Below, in pieces: positions 9,394-17,230 of a stretch of DNA of 64,000 nt. Both the position numbers and the translations under genes were made by a program. The DNA comes from Halieaceae bacterium (GTDB taxonomy: Bacteria; Pseudomonadota; Gammaproteobacteria; Pseudomonadales; Halieaceae). Under the pieces are notes generated by a model, which made no database searches, was not told the origin of the DNA, and saw only the letters and a list, made by a program, of their open reading frames with translations. The DNA is taken from contig JANQLM010000043.1 of assembly GCA_028280635.1 (NCBI GenBank), forward strand, positions 62,001 through 126,000, in the 5' to 3' direction. The number at the start of each line of letters is the position of its first letter. Within the stretch, counting starts at the first letter, position 1.

Positions 9394-12300
9394 CTGACCC
9401 GCAGCTAACCCAGCACAAGGGTGTTATCCCCTGGTTCGCCACCAATCCGGTGGCGGCCAACCTGCTGATGATTGTGATCATCGCCGTGGGCCTGCTGTCG
9501 GCGTTGACCATCAAACGCACCATGATGCCGGAGTTCGAGATCGACGTGATCCAGGTGACGGTGCCCTATCCGGGCGCGGCGCCGGAGGAAGTCGAGCAGG
9601 GCATCACTCTGCGCCTCGAGGAGGCGCTCTCAGATCTGGAGGGTATCGATCGCATCGAGTCCGACTCCATGGAGTCGCTGGCGCGCGTCATCATCGAGCC
9701 GGAAAACGAAGACGACATGGTCGAGATGATCAACGAGGTGAAGAACCGCGTTGATGCCATTCCGTCGCTGCCGGAAGGCGCAGAGAAGCCGATCATCGGC
9801 CGCGTAGAGCTACCCTTCCAGGCGCTGATCATCCAGGTGGCCGGCGACCTCGACGAGCGCAGCATGAAAGAGCTGGCGGAGCAGGTGAAGCTGGACCTGG
9901 TATCCCATCCCGATATCTCCTCGGTAGACATCTGGGGTGCCCGCGATTACGAGGTGGCCATTGAGGTGAGCGAGCACCGCCTGCAGGAATACGACCTGAC
10001 CCTGCGCGACGTCGCCAATATCGTCGCCCGCTCCTCCATCGACCTGCCGGGCGGCTCGGTGCGTACAGAGGCCGGCGACATTATGCTGCGCACCCAGGGC
10101 CAGGCCTACCGCCAGGCGGATTTCGAGAACATCGTGCTCAAGACCTTCCCGGACGGCACCCGCCTGCTGCTGGGGGATATTGCCATTGTCGATGACGGTT
10201 TCGAGGACCTCACCGGCTTCGCCCTGTTCAACGGCAAATACTCCATCGCCCTGCCGATCATGGCCATGGGCTCGCAGGACATCATCCGCGCGGCGGCCGC
10301 AGCGGAAGAGTACGTGGAGCAGAGAAACCAGACCCTGCCGGATTCCGTGAAGCTCACCATCTGGTCGGACTTCAGCTACTACCTAGGCGAGCGCCTGGGC
10401 ATGATGATGAAGAATCTCGCCATGGGTGCAGTGGTGGTATTCGTGGTGCTGGCCCTGTTCCTGGAGATCAAGCTGGCCTTCTGGGTGATGGTGGGCATTC
10501 CCATCTGCTTCCTGGGCAGCATGGCCGTATTCGGCAGCCCCTGGGTGGGCGGCACCCTCAACGTGGTGAGCGCCTTTGGTTTTATCCTGGTGCTGGGGAT
10601 CGTGGTGGACGACGCCATTATCATCGGTGAGGCCGCCTATACCGAGCAGGAGGAACGGGGCCACAGCGTGGATGCGATTATCTCCGGCGCCCTGAAAGTC
10701 GCCACCCCGGCGACCTTCGGGGTACTCACCACCATCGTGGCCTTCATGCCCACACTGTTTATCCAGGGCGGCCTGAGCGTGTTCGGCGAAGCCATCGGCT
10801 TTGTGGTGGTGTTCTGCCTGTTGTTCTCGCTGGTGGAATCCAAGTGGATTCTGCCCGCTCACCTGGCCCATAGCCCGCCCGCCACCAAGGGCTGGCTGGC
10901 GGAAATCGATCACGTGCAGGAGGCGGTGAACCGCCGCCTGCGCCACTTCGTGAACAATAGCTACCGGCCCTTCGTTGAAAAGTGCATCCGCCGGCGTTAC
11001 CTGACGGCTGCCAGCTTCCTCAGCCTGCTGATCCTCACCATTGGCGTGGTGGCCAGCGGCCAGGTGCGGATGGTAATTGCGCCGGAAACCGAGGGCGAAT
11101 TCATCCAGATGAGCCTGGAGATGACCGAGGGCACACCCCAGCGCCGCACGCTGGAAGTGATGAGCGAGATCACCGCGGCGCTGCGCGACATCGACAACGA
11201 GTACCGTGCCGAAAACAATGACCAGCCGCTGCTCTACAGCCAGTTCGCCTACAGCCAGGGCACCACCGGTGGCTTCATGCTGGCGGAACTGGTGCTGGCC
11301 CAGGAGCGCAATCTGTCCACCAAGGACGTGATGCTGCTGTGGCGCGACCGGGTTGGCAGCATTCCCGGCGCTGAAGTGCTGTCGTTCTATATCGAAGACG
11401 GCCCGAGCTTCGGCTCCGATATCTCTTTCGACCTCGCCCACCCGAACTGGGAGGCGCTGCAGGCGGCGTCCCTGGAACTGGAGGCAAAGCTCAAGGAGTA
11501 CTACGGCCTCTACGACATCCAGAGCAGCGTAAGCGCGGTGTCCAACGAGTTCCATATCGACATCAAGCCCGAGGGCGAGGCACTGGGCATCACGCGCTTC
11601 GACCTGGGCTCCCAGGTACGCCATGCCTTTTACGGCGCCGAGGCACAGCGCATCCAGCGCGGCACCCATGAGATCAAGGTGCTGGTGCGCTACCCGCGGG
11701 AAGACCGCCGCACCACCGCCAGTCTCGATGGCATGTTCATCCGCACCCCGGACGGCGGCCGCGTGCCGTTTGATTCTGTGGCCACCCTGGACGTAAAGCC
11801 CGGCTTCAACCAGCTCACTCGCATCGATTTCCAGCGCGCGGTGGAAATCACCGCCGAGGCGGAAACCGACAAGGTTGAGCCCGGCCGCATCAGCAGTGAG
11901 CTGATCAATAACTTCATTCCCGAGCTGCAGAAAAAGTACCCGGGGCTGACCTGGGGTGTGTCGGGCATGTCACAGGAAGAAGACCTTGCCGCCCAGAGCA
12001 TGGTCATCGGCTTCGCCCTGGCCCTGTTCGGCATCTACTCCCTGTTGGCGGTGCCGACCCGCTCCTACCTGCAGCCGCTGATTATTATGGGCGTGATTCC
12101 CTTCGGCATCATCGGCGCGGTGGTCGGGCACCTGGTGACCGGCTACGCCATCAGCATGATGTCGCTGGTGGGCATCATCGCCCTGTCGGGCGTGGTGGTG
12201 AATGACAGCCTGATCATGGTGGACTTTGTGAACCGCGCCGTGAAAGAAGGCACACCGCGGGCGGAGGCCGCCGTGCTGGCGGGCATGCGCCGCTTCCGCG

Positions 12301-12554
12301 CCATCATTCTCACCTCGCTGACCACTTTCTGCGCCCTGGTACCCATGCTGCTGGAAACCAGCACCCAGGCCAAAGTGATTGTGCCCATGGCGGTGTCGCT
12401 GGCTTTTGGCATCGTGTTCGCCACCGTTATCACCCTGCTGCTGGTACCCAGCCTGTACGTAATCCTCGATGACGTCGGCCGCCTGTTCAAGAAAGGCGAG
12501 CTACCTGAGAAAGAGGTCACCGGCGACGCCAAGGGCCTGCCCGGCAGCGCCTAG
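9390..12554 (+). CDS. RND efflux transporter permease
   Basis: 1054 aa; 4-bp overlap with adaptor; GIVVDDAIIIGEAAYTEQ and NDSLIMVDFVNRA motifs. Confidence 0.96.
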   Translation: MTDPQLTQHKGVIPWFATNPVAANLLMIVIIAVGLLSALTIKRTMMPEFEIDVIQVTVPYPGAAPEEVEQGITLRLEEALSDLEGIDRIESDSMESLARVIIEPENEDDMVEMINEVKNRVDAIPSLPEGAEKPIIGRVELPFQALIIQVAGDLDERSMKELAEQVKLDLVSHPDISSVDIWGARDYEVAIEVSEHRLQEYDLTLRDVANIVARSSIDLPGGSVRTEAGDIMLRTQGQAYRQADFENIVLKTFPDGTRLLLGDIAIVDDGFEDLTGFALFNGKYSIALPIMAMGSQDIIRAAAAAEEYVEQRNQTLPDSVKLTIWSDFSYYLGERLGMMMKNLAMGAVVVFVVLALFLEIKLAFWVMVGIPICFLGSMAVFGSPWVGGTLNVVSAFGFILVLGIVVDDAIIIGEAAYTEQEERGHSVDAIISGALKVATPATFGVLTTIVAFMPTLFIQGGLSVFGEAIGFVVVFCLLFSLVESKWILPAHLAHSPPATKGWLAEIDHVQEAVNRRLRHFVNNSYRPFVEKCIRRRYLTAASFLSLLILTIGVVASGQVRMVIAPETEGEFIQMSLEMTEGTPQRRTLEVMSEITAALRDIDNEYRAENNDQPLLYSQFAYSQGTTGGFMLAELVLAQERNLSTKDVMLLWRDRVGSIPGAEVLSFYIEDGPSFGSDISFDLAHPNWEALQAASLELEAKLKEYYGLYDIQSSVSAVSNEFHIDIKPEGEALGITRFDLGSQVRHAFYGAEAQRIQRGTHEIKVLVRYPREDRRTTASLDGMFIRTPDGGRVPFDSVATLDVKPGFNQLTRIDFQRAVEITAEAETDKVEPGRISSELINNFIPELQKKYPGLTWGVSGMSQEEDLAAQSMVIGFALALFGIYSLLAVPTRSYLQPLIIMGVIPFGIIGAVVGHLVTGYAISMMSLVGIIALSGVVVNDSLIMVDFVNRAVKEGTPRAEAAVLAGMRRFRAIILTSLTTFCALVPMLLETSTQAKVIVPMAVSLAFGIVFATVITLLLVPSLYVILDDVGRLFKKGELPEKEVTGDAKGLPGSA

Positions 12555-12594
12555 GCGACCCCATCCTGCCGGCCCGCGCACCCAGCCCAGTGCC

Positions 12595-13038
12595 GTGAGA
12601 CTCACCGCCACCCTCACCCTCATTGCGGCCGCGGTAGCGCTGATGCTCTACCCGTTCTGGGGCCTGCTACACCCGCAGAGTTACGAAACGGTATTGCTTG
12701 CGGAGTTCGGGCTCACTGAGGGCGTCTCACCAGGCCAGGTGAGACGCTCCGCCGCCATGAACTGGGCACCGAATGGCATTCTCGCGTCCGCCTTCGTATG
12801 CCTCTCCGGCTTCGTCCGGAATCCAGGCCGCAGCCTTCACGCCCGCTGGGCCGGGGGCTGCTTCATCGTCTACCCTTTCCTTCGCGCGGCCATAGACGCC
12901 TGGAGTGGCTTCAATCTCACCTCATACACGCCGGAGCCCGAGTTCACCCTGTTTTTCAGCGGCGAAGACCTGGTGTACGTCGTCTTCGGCGTGGTGTTTT
13001 TGGCACTTACGTCTACGGCTAAGCTCAGCCAAACCTGA
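12595..13038 (+). CDS. Small integral membrane protein, unknown function
   Basis: GTG start; several hydrophobic segments; collinear with preceding operon. Confidence 0.6.
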   Translation: MRLTATLTLIAAAVALMLYPFWGLLHPQSYETVLLAEFGLTEGVSPGQVRRSAAMNWAPNGILASAFVCLSGFVRNPGRSLHARWAGGCFIVYPFLRAAIDAWSGFNLTSYTPEPEFTLFFSGEDLVYVVFGVVFLALTSTAKLSQT

Positions 13039-13275
13039 GAGCGTAGACGCGATGCACGAGAGCTGGCGCGCAAGAAACGCTGGGCGTGGACCACGGAATC
13101 GTCGCGACAATTTATCCCTCAAGGTCGTGCCGATAACGAGCGAAAACAAAAAAGCCGAGTGGTAAGCCAATCTTTGCACAAATAAAAACGAGCCAAGTCC
13201 TCCAAGTGCTTGTATAGAAGCAGGTTTTCGGGAGAATAAATCTTGGAATCCCTACATACCGAGACGAGGAGAAAA

Positions 13276-13338
13276 ATGAACCCCGTCCATTTATTTAGCT
13301 GTTATGGGTCTCTTGCGAAGCTATGTCCTCTGATTTAG
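13276..13338 (+). CDS. Candidate short leader ORF spanning the left recombination core and overlapping the first cassette gene
   Basis: GAGGAGAAAA-ATG then MNPVHLFSCYGSLAKLCPLI-stop; crosses GTTATGG (13301-13307) and overlaps ATG 13323 by 16 nt. Confidence 0.45.
   Translation: MNPVHLFSCYGSLAKLCPLI
13301..13307 (+). other. Candidate left recombination core (attI-like or attC R')
   Basis: GTTATGG fits GTTRNNN-type cores seen at the other attC sites; lies just before the first cassette ORF. Confidence 0.45.
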
Positions 13339-13673
13339 CCAAGACATGGATCGAGTACCACGCCGAGAGGGACGAGGCCTTGTTCTGGGCCTTCGAGAAG
13401 CTAAATGAGCTATGCCAGGATCAACCAGAAGACGCATGGAGTATAGTCTTGGAAATATCAGAACTAACTGATGATCCGAGGGTACTCTCGAATCTGGCGG
13501 CAGGCCCCCTCGAAGATATACTTACCAAACACGGCCACGATTTTATTGATCGCTTCGAGATACACACTCGCCAAAATCCCGGGTTCGTTCCAGTTGCAAA
13601 GGGTGTATGGATCAGCGGCGCGCCTAAAGACATCGAAGAGAGGGTGCATGAAGTACAAGGACGGTACTCATAA
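13323..13673 (+). CDS. Cassette C1: small protein, DUF6869-like (family assigned from memory)
   Basis: 116 aa; ..LSNLAAGPLEDILTKHGHDFIDRFE..; followed by an attC. Confidence 0.65.
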   Translation: MSSDLAKTWIEYHAERDEALFWAFEKLNELCQDQPEDAWSIVLEISELTDDPRVLSNLAAGPLEDILTKHGHDFIDRFEIHTRQNPGFVPVAKGVWISGAPKDIEERVHEVQGRYS

Positions 13674-13754
13674 CAAGGCAATGCTGTCGCTGCGCTGGGA
13701 CACCCAACCTTCCGCTGCGCTCCAGGTCGGGCGCCCCAGCTTGCGGCGTTAAGT
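13669..13754 (+). repeat. attC site a
   Basis: CATAACAAGGCAATGCTGTCGCTGCGCTGGGACACCCAACCTTCCGCTGCGCTCCAGGTCGGGCGCCCCAGCTTGCGGCGTTAAGT. Confidence 0.9.
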
Positions 13755-13762
13755 GCTGTAGC

Positions 13763-14461
13763 GTGCAGAGTCACATACCCGAAATTCTCAGGAACCAATT
13801 TAGATTCCTAGTATTTAGACGAATTTCCCCTGATATTCGGAACCACTTTCCCGAATATTTGACGTATGTTGTTCTCGTTTCACTGGCTGCAGGCGTAGGA
13901 CGGTATTGGGACCACTTAGATGCCGAGCCATGGCAGTACTTCGGCGTGGGATCACTCGCTTACATTTTCGTTTTGTCGGCCTTCCTTTATCTGATTGTTC
14001 TGCCCCTTAGGCCGAACCGTTGGAGTTACAGATCCGTCTTGATTTTCGTCGGCCTAACCTCCTTGCCAGCAATCCTCTATGCAGTGCCTGTCGAGCGTTT
14101 CATGGACATCGTCGCTGCCCAGAATGCCAACGCGCTGTTCCTGGCGCTAATCGCTGTATGGCGCGTGGCGCTTTACACCAATTATCTTAGAAGCACAGCA
14201 AGCCTCAGAGGCGTGGAAGTCTTAGTATCTTTACTCCTTCCGCTATCTCTAATAGTCGTGACACTGAGCCTGCTAAATTTGGAACACGCGGTGTTTCAAA
14301 TTATGGCCGGAAATCCTGTAGCCCCAACGGCGGCAGATTTGTCGTACTTCGTTGTACTGTTGCTAAGCGTCTTGGCCTACTTCACGCTCCCAGTTACTCT
14401 GGGCCTGTATTTGTACGTAATTTATAGAAAGTGGAAGAGTTCCAGTGATAATCGCAATTAA
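13763..14461 (+). CDS. Cassette C2: multi-pass membrane protein
   Basis: GTG start 9 bp after attC; multiple hydrophobic segments; stop TAA lies inside the next R''. Confidence 0.7.
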   Translation: MQSHIPEILRNQFRFLVFRRISPDIRNHFPEYLTYVVLVSLAAGVGRYWDHLDAEPWQYFGVGSLAYIFVLSAFLYLIVLPLRPNRWSYRSVLIFVGLTSLPAILYAVPVERFMDIVAAQNANALFLALIAVWRVALYTNYLRSTASLRGVEVLVSLLLPLSLIVVTLSLLNLEHAVFQIMAGNPVAPTAADLSYFVVLLLSVLAYFTLPVTLGLYLYVIYRKWKSSSDNRN

Positions 14462-14605
14462 CAAGACCAGGCAGTTCGCTCCCTTCGGTCGCCGAATTCC
14501 GGGGACAGTTTACTTAACTGCCGAACATAGCGTTTCGCGCCGTTTTTTTGAGCTTGAGTTAAGTGAACTGTCCCCAGAACTGCAGAACTCTTCGCGGCGT
14601 TATAT
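14457..14605 (+). repeat. attC site b, interrupted by palindromic element copy 1
   Basis: R'' AATTAACAAG at left, R' GTTATAT (14599-14605) at right; removing the 88-bp element leaves ~61 bp. Confidence 0.7.
14494..14581. mobile_element. Palindromic MITE/REP-like element copy 1
   Basis: GAATTCCGGGGACAGTTTACTTAACT...GAGTTAAGTGAACTGTCCCCAGAACT; ends are imperfect inverted repeats. Confidence 0.75.
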
Positions 14606-14628
14606 GCCCTTAATGAGTACCTAGCTAG

Positions 14629-15177
14629 ATGAATTGGATGGAATTTACAGAAAAAATAGTAGGTCATGTATCTTGGCCTATAGCCATATTCTCCACAGCG
14701 GTACTTTTTAGGAGTGAAATTCGCGGATTCGTCCGGAGAATACGCACAGCCAAGTACAAAGATATGGAGCTTAATCTTGGCCATGAAATTCAGTCTGTGA
14801 AACAAGAGGCCGAAGATGCTGGAATCACCATTTACTACCCTGATGCTGCCTTCCCTCCAGATACTGTAAGTAGCATCGAGTCTGAGCCAGAGTGGGCAAT
14901 CATTAAGTCATGGCAAGAGATCGAGTCTGTTTTGACTACTCTCTATAGACAAGCAACGGGTAGTGAAGAGAAACGTGAATCTATACCTGAAATTATCAAT
15001 ATTTTGGCCCAGAAAGGCATGATTCAAAGGGATTTAGCCGATTTAGTGGCAAAGATTCGAGAAGTCCGAAACAAAATAGTCCATGTTTCTGATTCCGAAC
15101 TTACCCGGGGGGAGGCCCTAGAATGGCTGGGGATATCAAAGAGCGTAAAAGATAGATTGGAGCAAAGGCTCGTATGA
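14629..15177 (+). CDS. Cassette C3: N-terminal TM protein with C-terminal HEPN-like (RNxxxH) segment
   Basis: 182 aa; TM near N-terminus; ..LVAKIREVRNKIVHVSDSELTRGEALEWL.. Confidence 0.65.
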   Translation: MNWMEFTEKIVGHVSWPIAIFSTAVLFRSEIRGFVRRIRTAKYKDMELNLGHEIQSVKQEAEDAGITIYYPDAAFPPDTVSSIESEPEWAIIKSWQEIESVLTTLYRQATGSEEKRESIPEIINILAQKGMIQRDLADLVAKIREVRNKIVHVSDSELTRGEALEWLGISKSVKDRLEQRLV

Positions 15178-15203
15178 TCTCTAAGTTACCGGCATATAAC
15201 AAC

Positions 15204-15290
15204 GAATTCGGGGGACAGTTTACTCAACTGCCGAACATAGCGGGTCGCGCCGTTTTTTAAGCTTGAGTTAAGTGAACTGTCCCCGGAACT
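15204..15290. mobile_element. Palindromic MITE/REP-like element copy 2
   Basis: GAATTCGGGGGACAGTTTACTCAACTGCCGAACATAGCGG...TTGAGTTAAGTGAACTGTCCCCGGAACT; left edge abuts CATATAACAAC (R''-like). Confidence 0.75.
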
Positions 15291-15697
15291 CGCAGGACAA
15301 TTCTGGTCGTTTTCCGCCAAATGCTTACGAACTTGCTACATCTGACTGGTACTACAATTTCGATGACCATAGATGTCCCCATGATTCTTGGCTAGAGGAG
15401 CTTTCCATTAGAGAATCGGCGACAGGGGAGCGCAATGAGATCCGTTCGACAGAGATGTCTATAAGGCTCCTCGGCGCATATCACGACGGATTCATCGAGC
15501 TGCGATACGGTAAAGTAAGTTCCTACAGGCTCAAAGGTGCATTTATCTCTGACGGCCACTCTGACTGGCGTTATGACGAGTTCCGGCTCACGAATGACGG
15601 CCGCCTAATTCATGAGATTGAGTGGTGTGGTTTCGAAGATACAGCAGTTATGGAAATTGTTTCGAGGGATGTCCAGTTCTCATGGCTACCAAAGTAA
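15272..15697 (+). CDS. Cassette C4: hypothetical protein whose ORF begins inside element copy 2
   Basis: 141 aa from GTG inside the repeat; body ..SDWYYNFDDHRCPHDSWLEELSIRE..; followed by attC c. Confidence 0.55.
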   Translation: MNCPRNSQDNSGRFPPNAYELATSDWYYNFDDHRCPHDSWLEELSIRESATGERNEIRSTEMSIRLLGAYHDGFIELRYGKVSSYRLKGAFISDGHSDWRYDEFRLTNDGRLIHEIEWCGFEDTAVMEIVSRDVQFSWLPK

Positions 15698-15702
15698 CAA
15701 CG

Positions 15703-15788
15703 CATAACAAGGCAATGCTGTCGCTTCGCTGGGACACCCAACCTTCCGCTGCGCTCCAGGTCGGGCGCCCCAGCTTGCGGCGTTATGT
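15703..15788 (+). repeat. attC site c
   Basis: CATAACAAGGCAATGCTGTCGCTTCGCTGGGACACCCAACC...CAGCTTGCGGCGTTATGT; nearly identical to site a. Confidence 0.9.
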
Positions 15789-15800
15789 TTCTCCACGATC

Positions 15801-16061
15801 ATGATAAATAGCAGTGACAACCCTGTTGCATGGGCTCTCTTGATGCATGAGCTTGAAGATGCGCACGAACACCTGGGCGAGCTCATCGCAGGGATGGCCC
15901 GCGACGGCAGAATCGATGTCGAGGTATATGCAATCGACGTTGCCCATGTTTACGCTCATCTAAATCGCGCGTGGAACACCAGAGACATTCCTGATGAAGT
16001 CACTGACGAACAGTGGGAACAGGGCCGAGCTTTTCCAACAGATTTGGAGCCACTGGCTTGA
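15801..16061 (+). CDS. Cassette C5: small hypothetical protein
   Basis: 86 aa acidic protein 13 bp after attC c. Confidence 0.6.
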   Translation: MINSSDNPVAWALLMHELEDAHEHLGELIAGMARDGRIDVEVYAIDVAHVYAHLNRAWNTRDIPDEVTDEQWEQGRAFPTDLEPLA

Positions 16062-16066
16062 TTACC

Positions 16067-16153
16067 GAATTCGGGGGACAGTTTACTTAACTGCCGAACA
16101 TTGCGTTTCGCGCCGTTTTTTAAGCTTGAGTTAAGTGAACTGTCCCAGGAACT
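16067..16153. mobile_element. Palindromic MITE/REP-like element copy 3
   Basis: GAATTCGGGGGACAGTTTACTTAACTGCCGAACATTGCG...TTGAGTTAAGTGAACTGTCCCAGGAACT; right edge followed by C then GTTATGT (R'). Confidence 0.75.
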
Positions 16154-16174
16154 CGTTATGTGTAAGGACACTGG

Positions 16175-16465
16175 ATGAAGCTCACTAACGACGAAAAAGC
16201 GGTGGTTGCACGTTATCTTGGTTCAGACCCGAGCTGGCGCGGAGTACTGGCCGCCTATTGGCCTTTTCTAGCACCGTCGTTGATCGCAGGAACCTATGGG
16301 GTCTATGACCAAAACCACATTGCATGCTCCATCGGCTTCATCTTGCTAGCTTGTTTCGCCATGTGGTTTTTCTACCACGGAGGCAAGGAGGGCATTTATC
16401 TAAGGTCGGCTCTCGAAAAGTATGAGCAAGAGGTATCTGCACTTGGCGAGCAACCCTACACATAA
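16175..16465 (+). CDS. Cassette C6: small two-TM membrane protein
   Basis: 96 aa with two hydrophobic segments; bounded by R' GTTATGT and attC d. Confidence 0.65.
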   Translation: MKLTNDEKAVVARYLGSDPSWRGVLAAYWPFLAPSLIAGTYGVYDQNHIACSIGFILLACFAMWFFYHGGKEGIYLRSALEKYEQEVSALGEQPYT

Positions 16466-16546
16466 CAAGGTAAGGCTGGCGCTGCGCTGGGACACCCAAC
16501 CTTCCGCTGCGCTCCAGGCCGGGCGCCCCAGCTTGCGGCGTTACAT
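16461..16546 (+). repeat. attC site d
   Basis: CATAACAAGGTAAGGCTGGCGCTGCGCTGGGACACCCAACC...CAGCTTGCGGCGTTACAT. Confidence 0.9.
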
Positions 16547-16552
16547 GGCCTC

Positions 16553-16822
16553 ATGAATCGCGCCCAGGCATACAAGCTCGCCCAAGCGGAGTTGCTTAAA
16601 GTAGAACAGGAAGGCTTCGCCGTTGCTTCTGGAAACATTGGTCCCGGAAACGCCCGCGAAACACGCGATAGCAACGGCACCGTATACGAGGTCGAGTTAT
16701 CCTACACTTACGGCAATACCGAAAGATCTAGAATAGAAGTTACGTGCAAGGTTACGCCAAAGAATTGGTTCCGACATGAGCAGTTAGAGGAGTCCATTAC
16801 GCTATATGCACCGGCCATTTAA
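16553..16822 (+). CDS. Cassette C7: small hypothetical protein
   Basis: 89 aa between two attC sites; stop TAA in next R''. Confidence 0.65.
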   Translation: MNRAQAYKLAQAELLKVEQEGFAVASGNIGPGNARETRDSNGTVYEVELSYTYGNTERSRIEVTCKVTPKNWFRHEQLEESITLYAPAI

Positions 16823-16891
16823 CAAGGCAAGGCTGCAGGGCCGCTCTGCGCCGGGACGGCGTGTCGACCGCCCCAGCTTGAAGCGTTATGT
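16817..16891 (+). repeat. attC site e
   Basis: ATTTAACAAGGCAAGGCTGCAGGGCCGCTCTGCGCCGGGACGGCGTGTCGACCGCCCCAGCTTGAAGCGTTATGT. Confidence 0.9.
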
Positions 16892-16900
16892 GTCCACGCG

Positions 16901-17224
16901 ATGAAGCTCCTTTTCGTGTGTTCCGAGAATCGCCTGCGAAGCCCTACTGCTGAGGAAGTTTTCTCAGCATATCCAGGCGTGGAAGCTATCGGATGTGGGA
17001 CAAACTCCGACTCAGAGACATCCATTTCCGGAGACCTAATTGAGTGGGCCGACATCGTCCTTGTTATGGAGAGATCGCACCGCAACAAAGTATCGCAGAA
17101 ATTCCGCGATCTCCTGAAAACGAAGAGACTTGTCTGCTTGGACATTCCGGATAACTATGATCGTATGCAGCCAGAATTGGTTCGGTTACTTGAGAGAAAG
17201 GTACCACGGTATGTGCGCCTGTAG
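16901..17224 (+). CDS. Cassette C8: low-molecular-weight protein tyrosine phosphatase-like protein
   Basis: 107 aa; CX5R loop in MKLLFVCSENRLRSPTAEEVF and C-terminal DIPDNYDRM. Confidence 0.8.
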   Translation: MKLLFVCSENRLRSPTAEEVFSAYPGVEAIGCGTNSDSETSISGDLIEWADIVLVMERSHRNKVSQKFRDLLKTKRLVCLDIPDNYDRMQPELVRLLERKVPRYVRL

Positions 17225-17230
17225 CGGACA

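Noticed and set aside
10383-11669. 428-aa antisense ORF inside the second RND permease
   Set aside because: Shadow frame of a well-supported RND gene
12555-13300. Search for an integron integrase or attI next to the first cassette
   Set aside because: No tyrosine-recombinase ORF on either strand; only a small membrane protein and ~260 bp non-coding DNA
13669-13754. attC hairpins considered as rho-independent terminators
   Set aside because: No T-tract; conserved R''/R' core motifs and the one-ORF-per-interval pattern fit attC better
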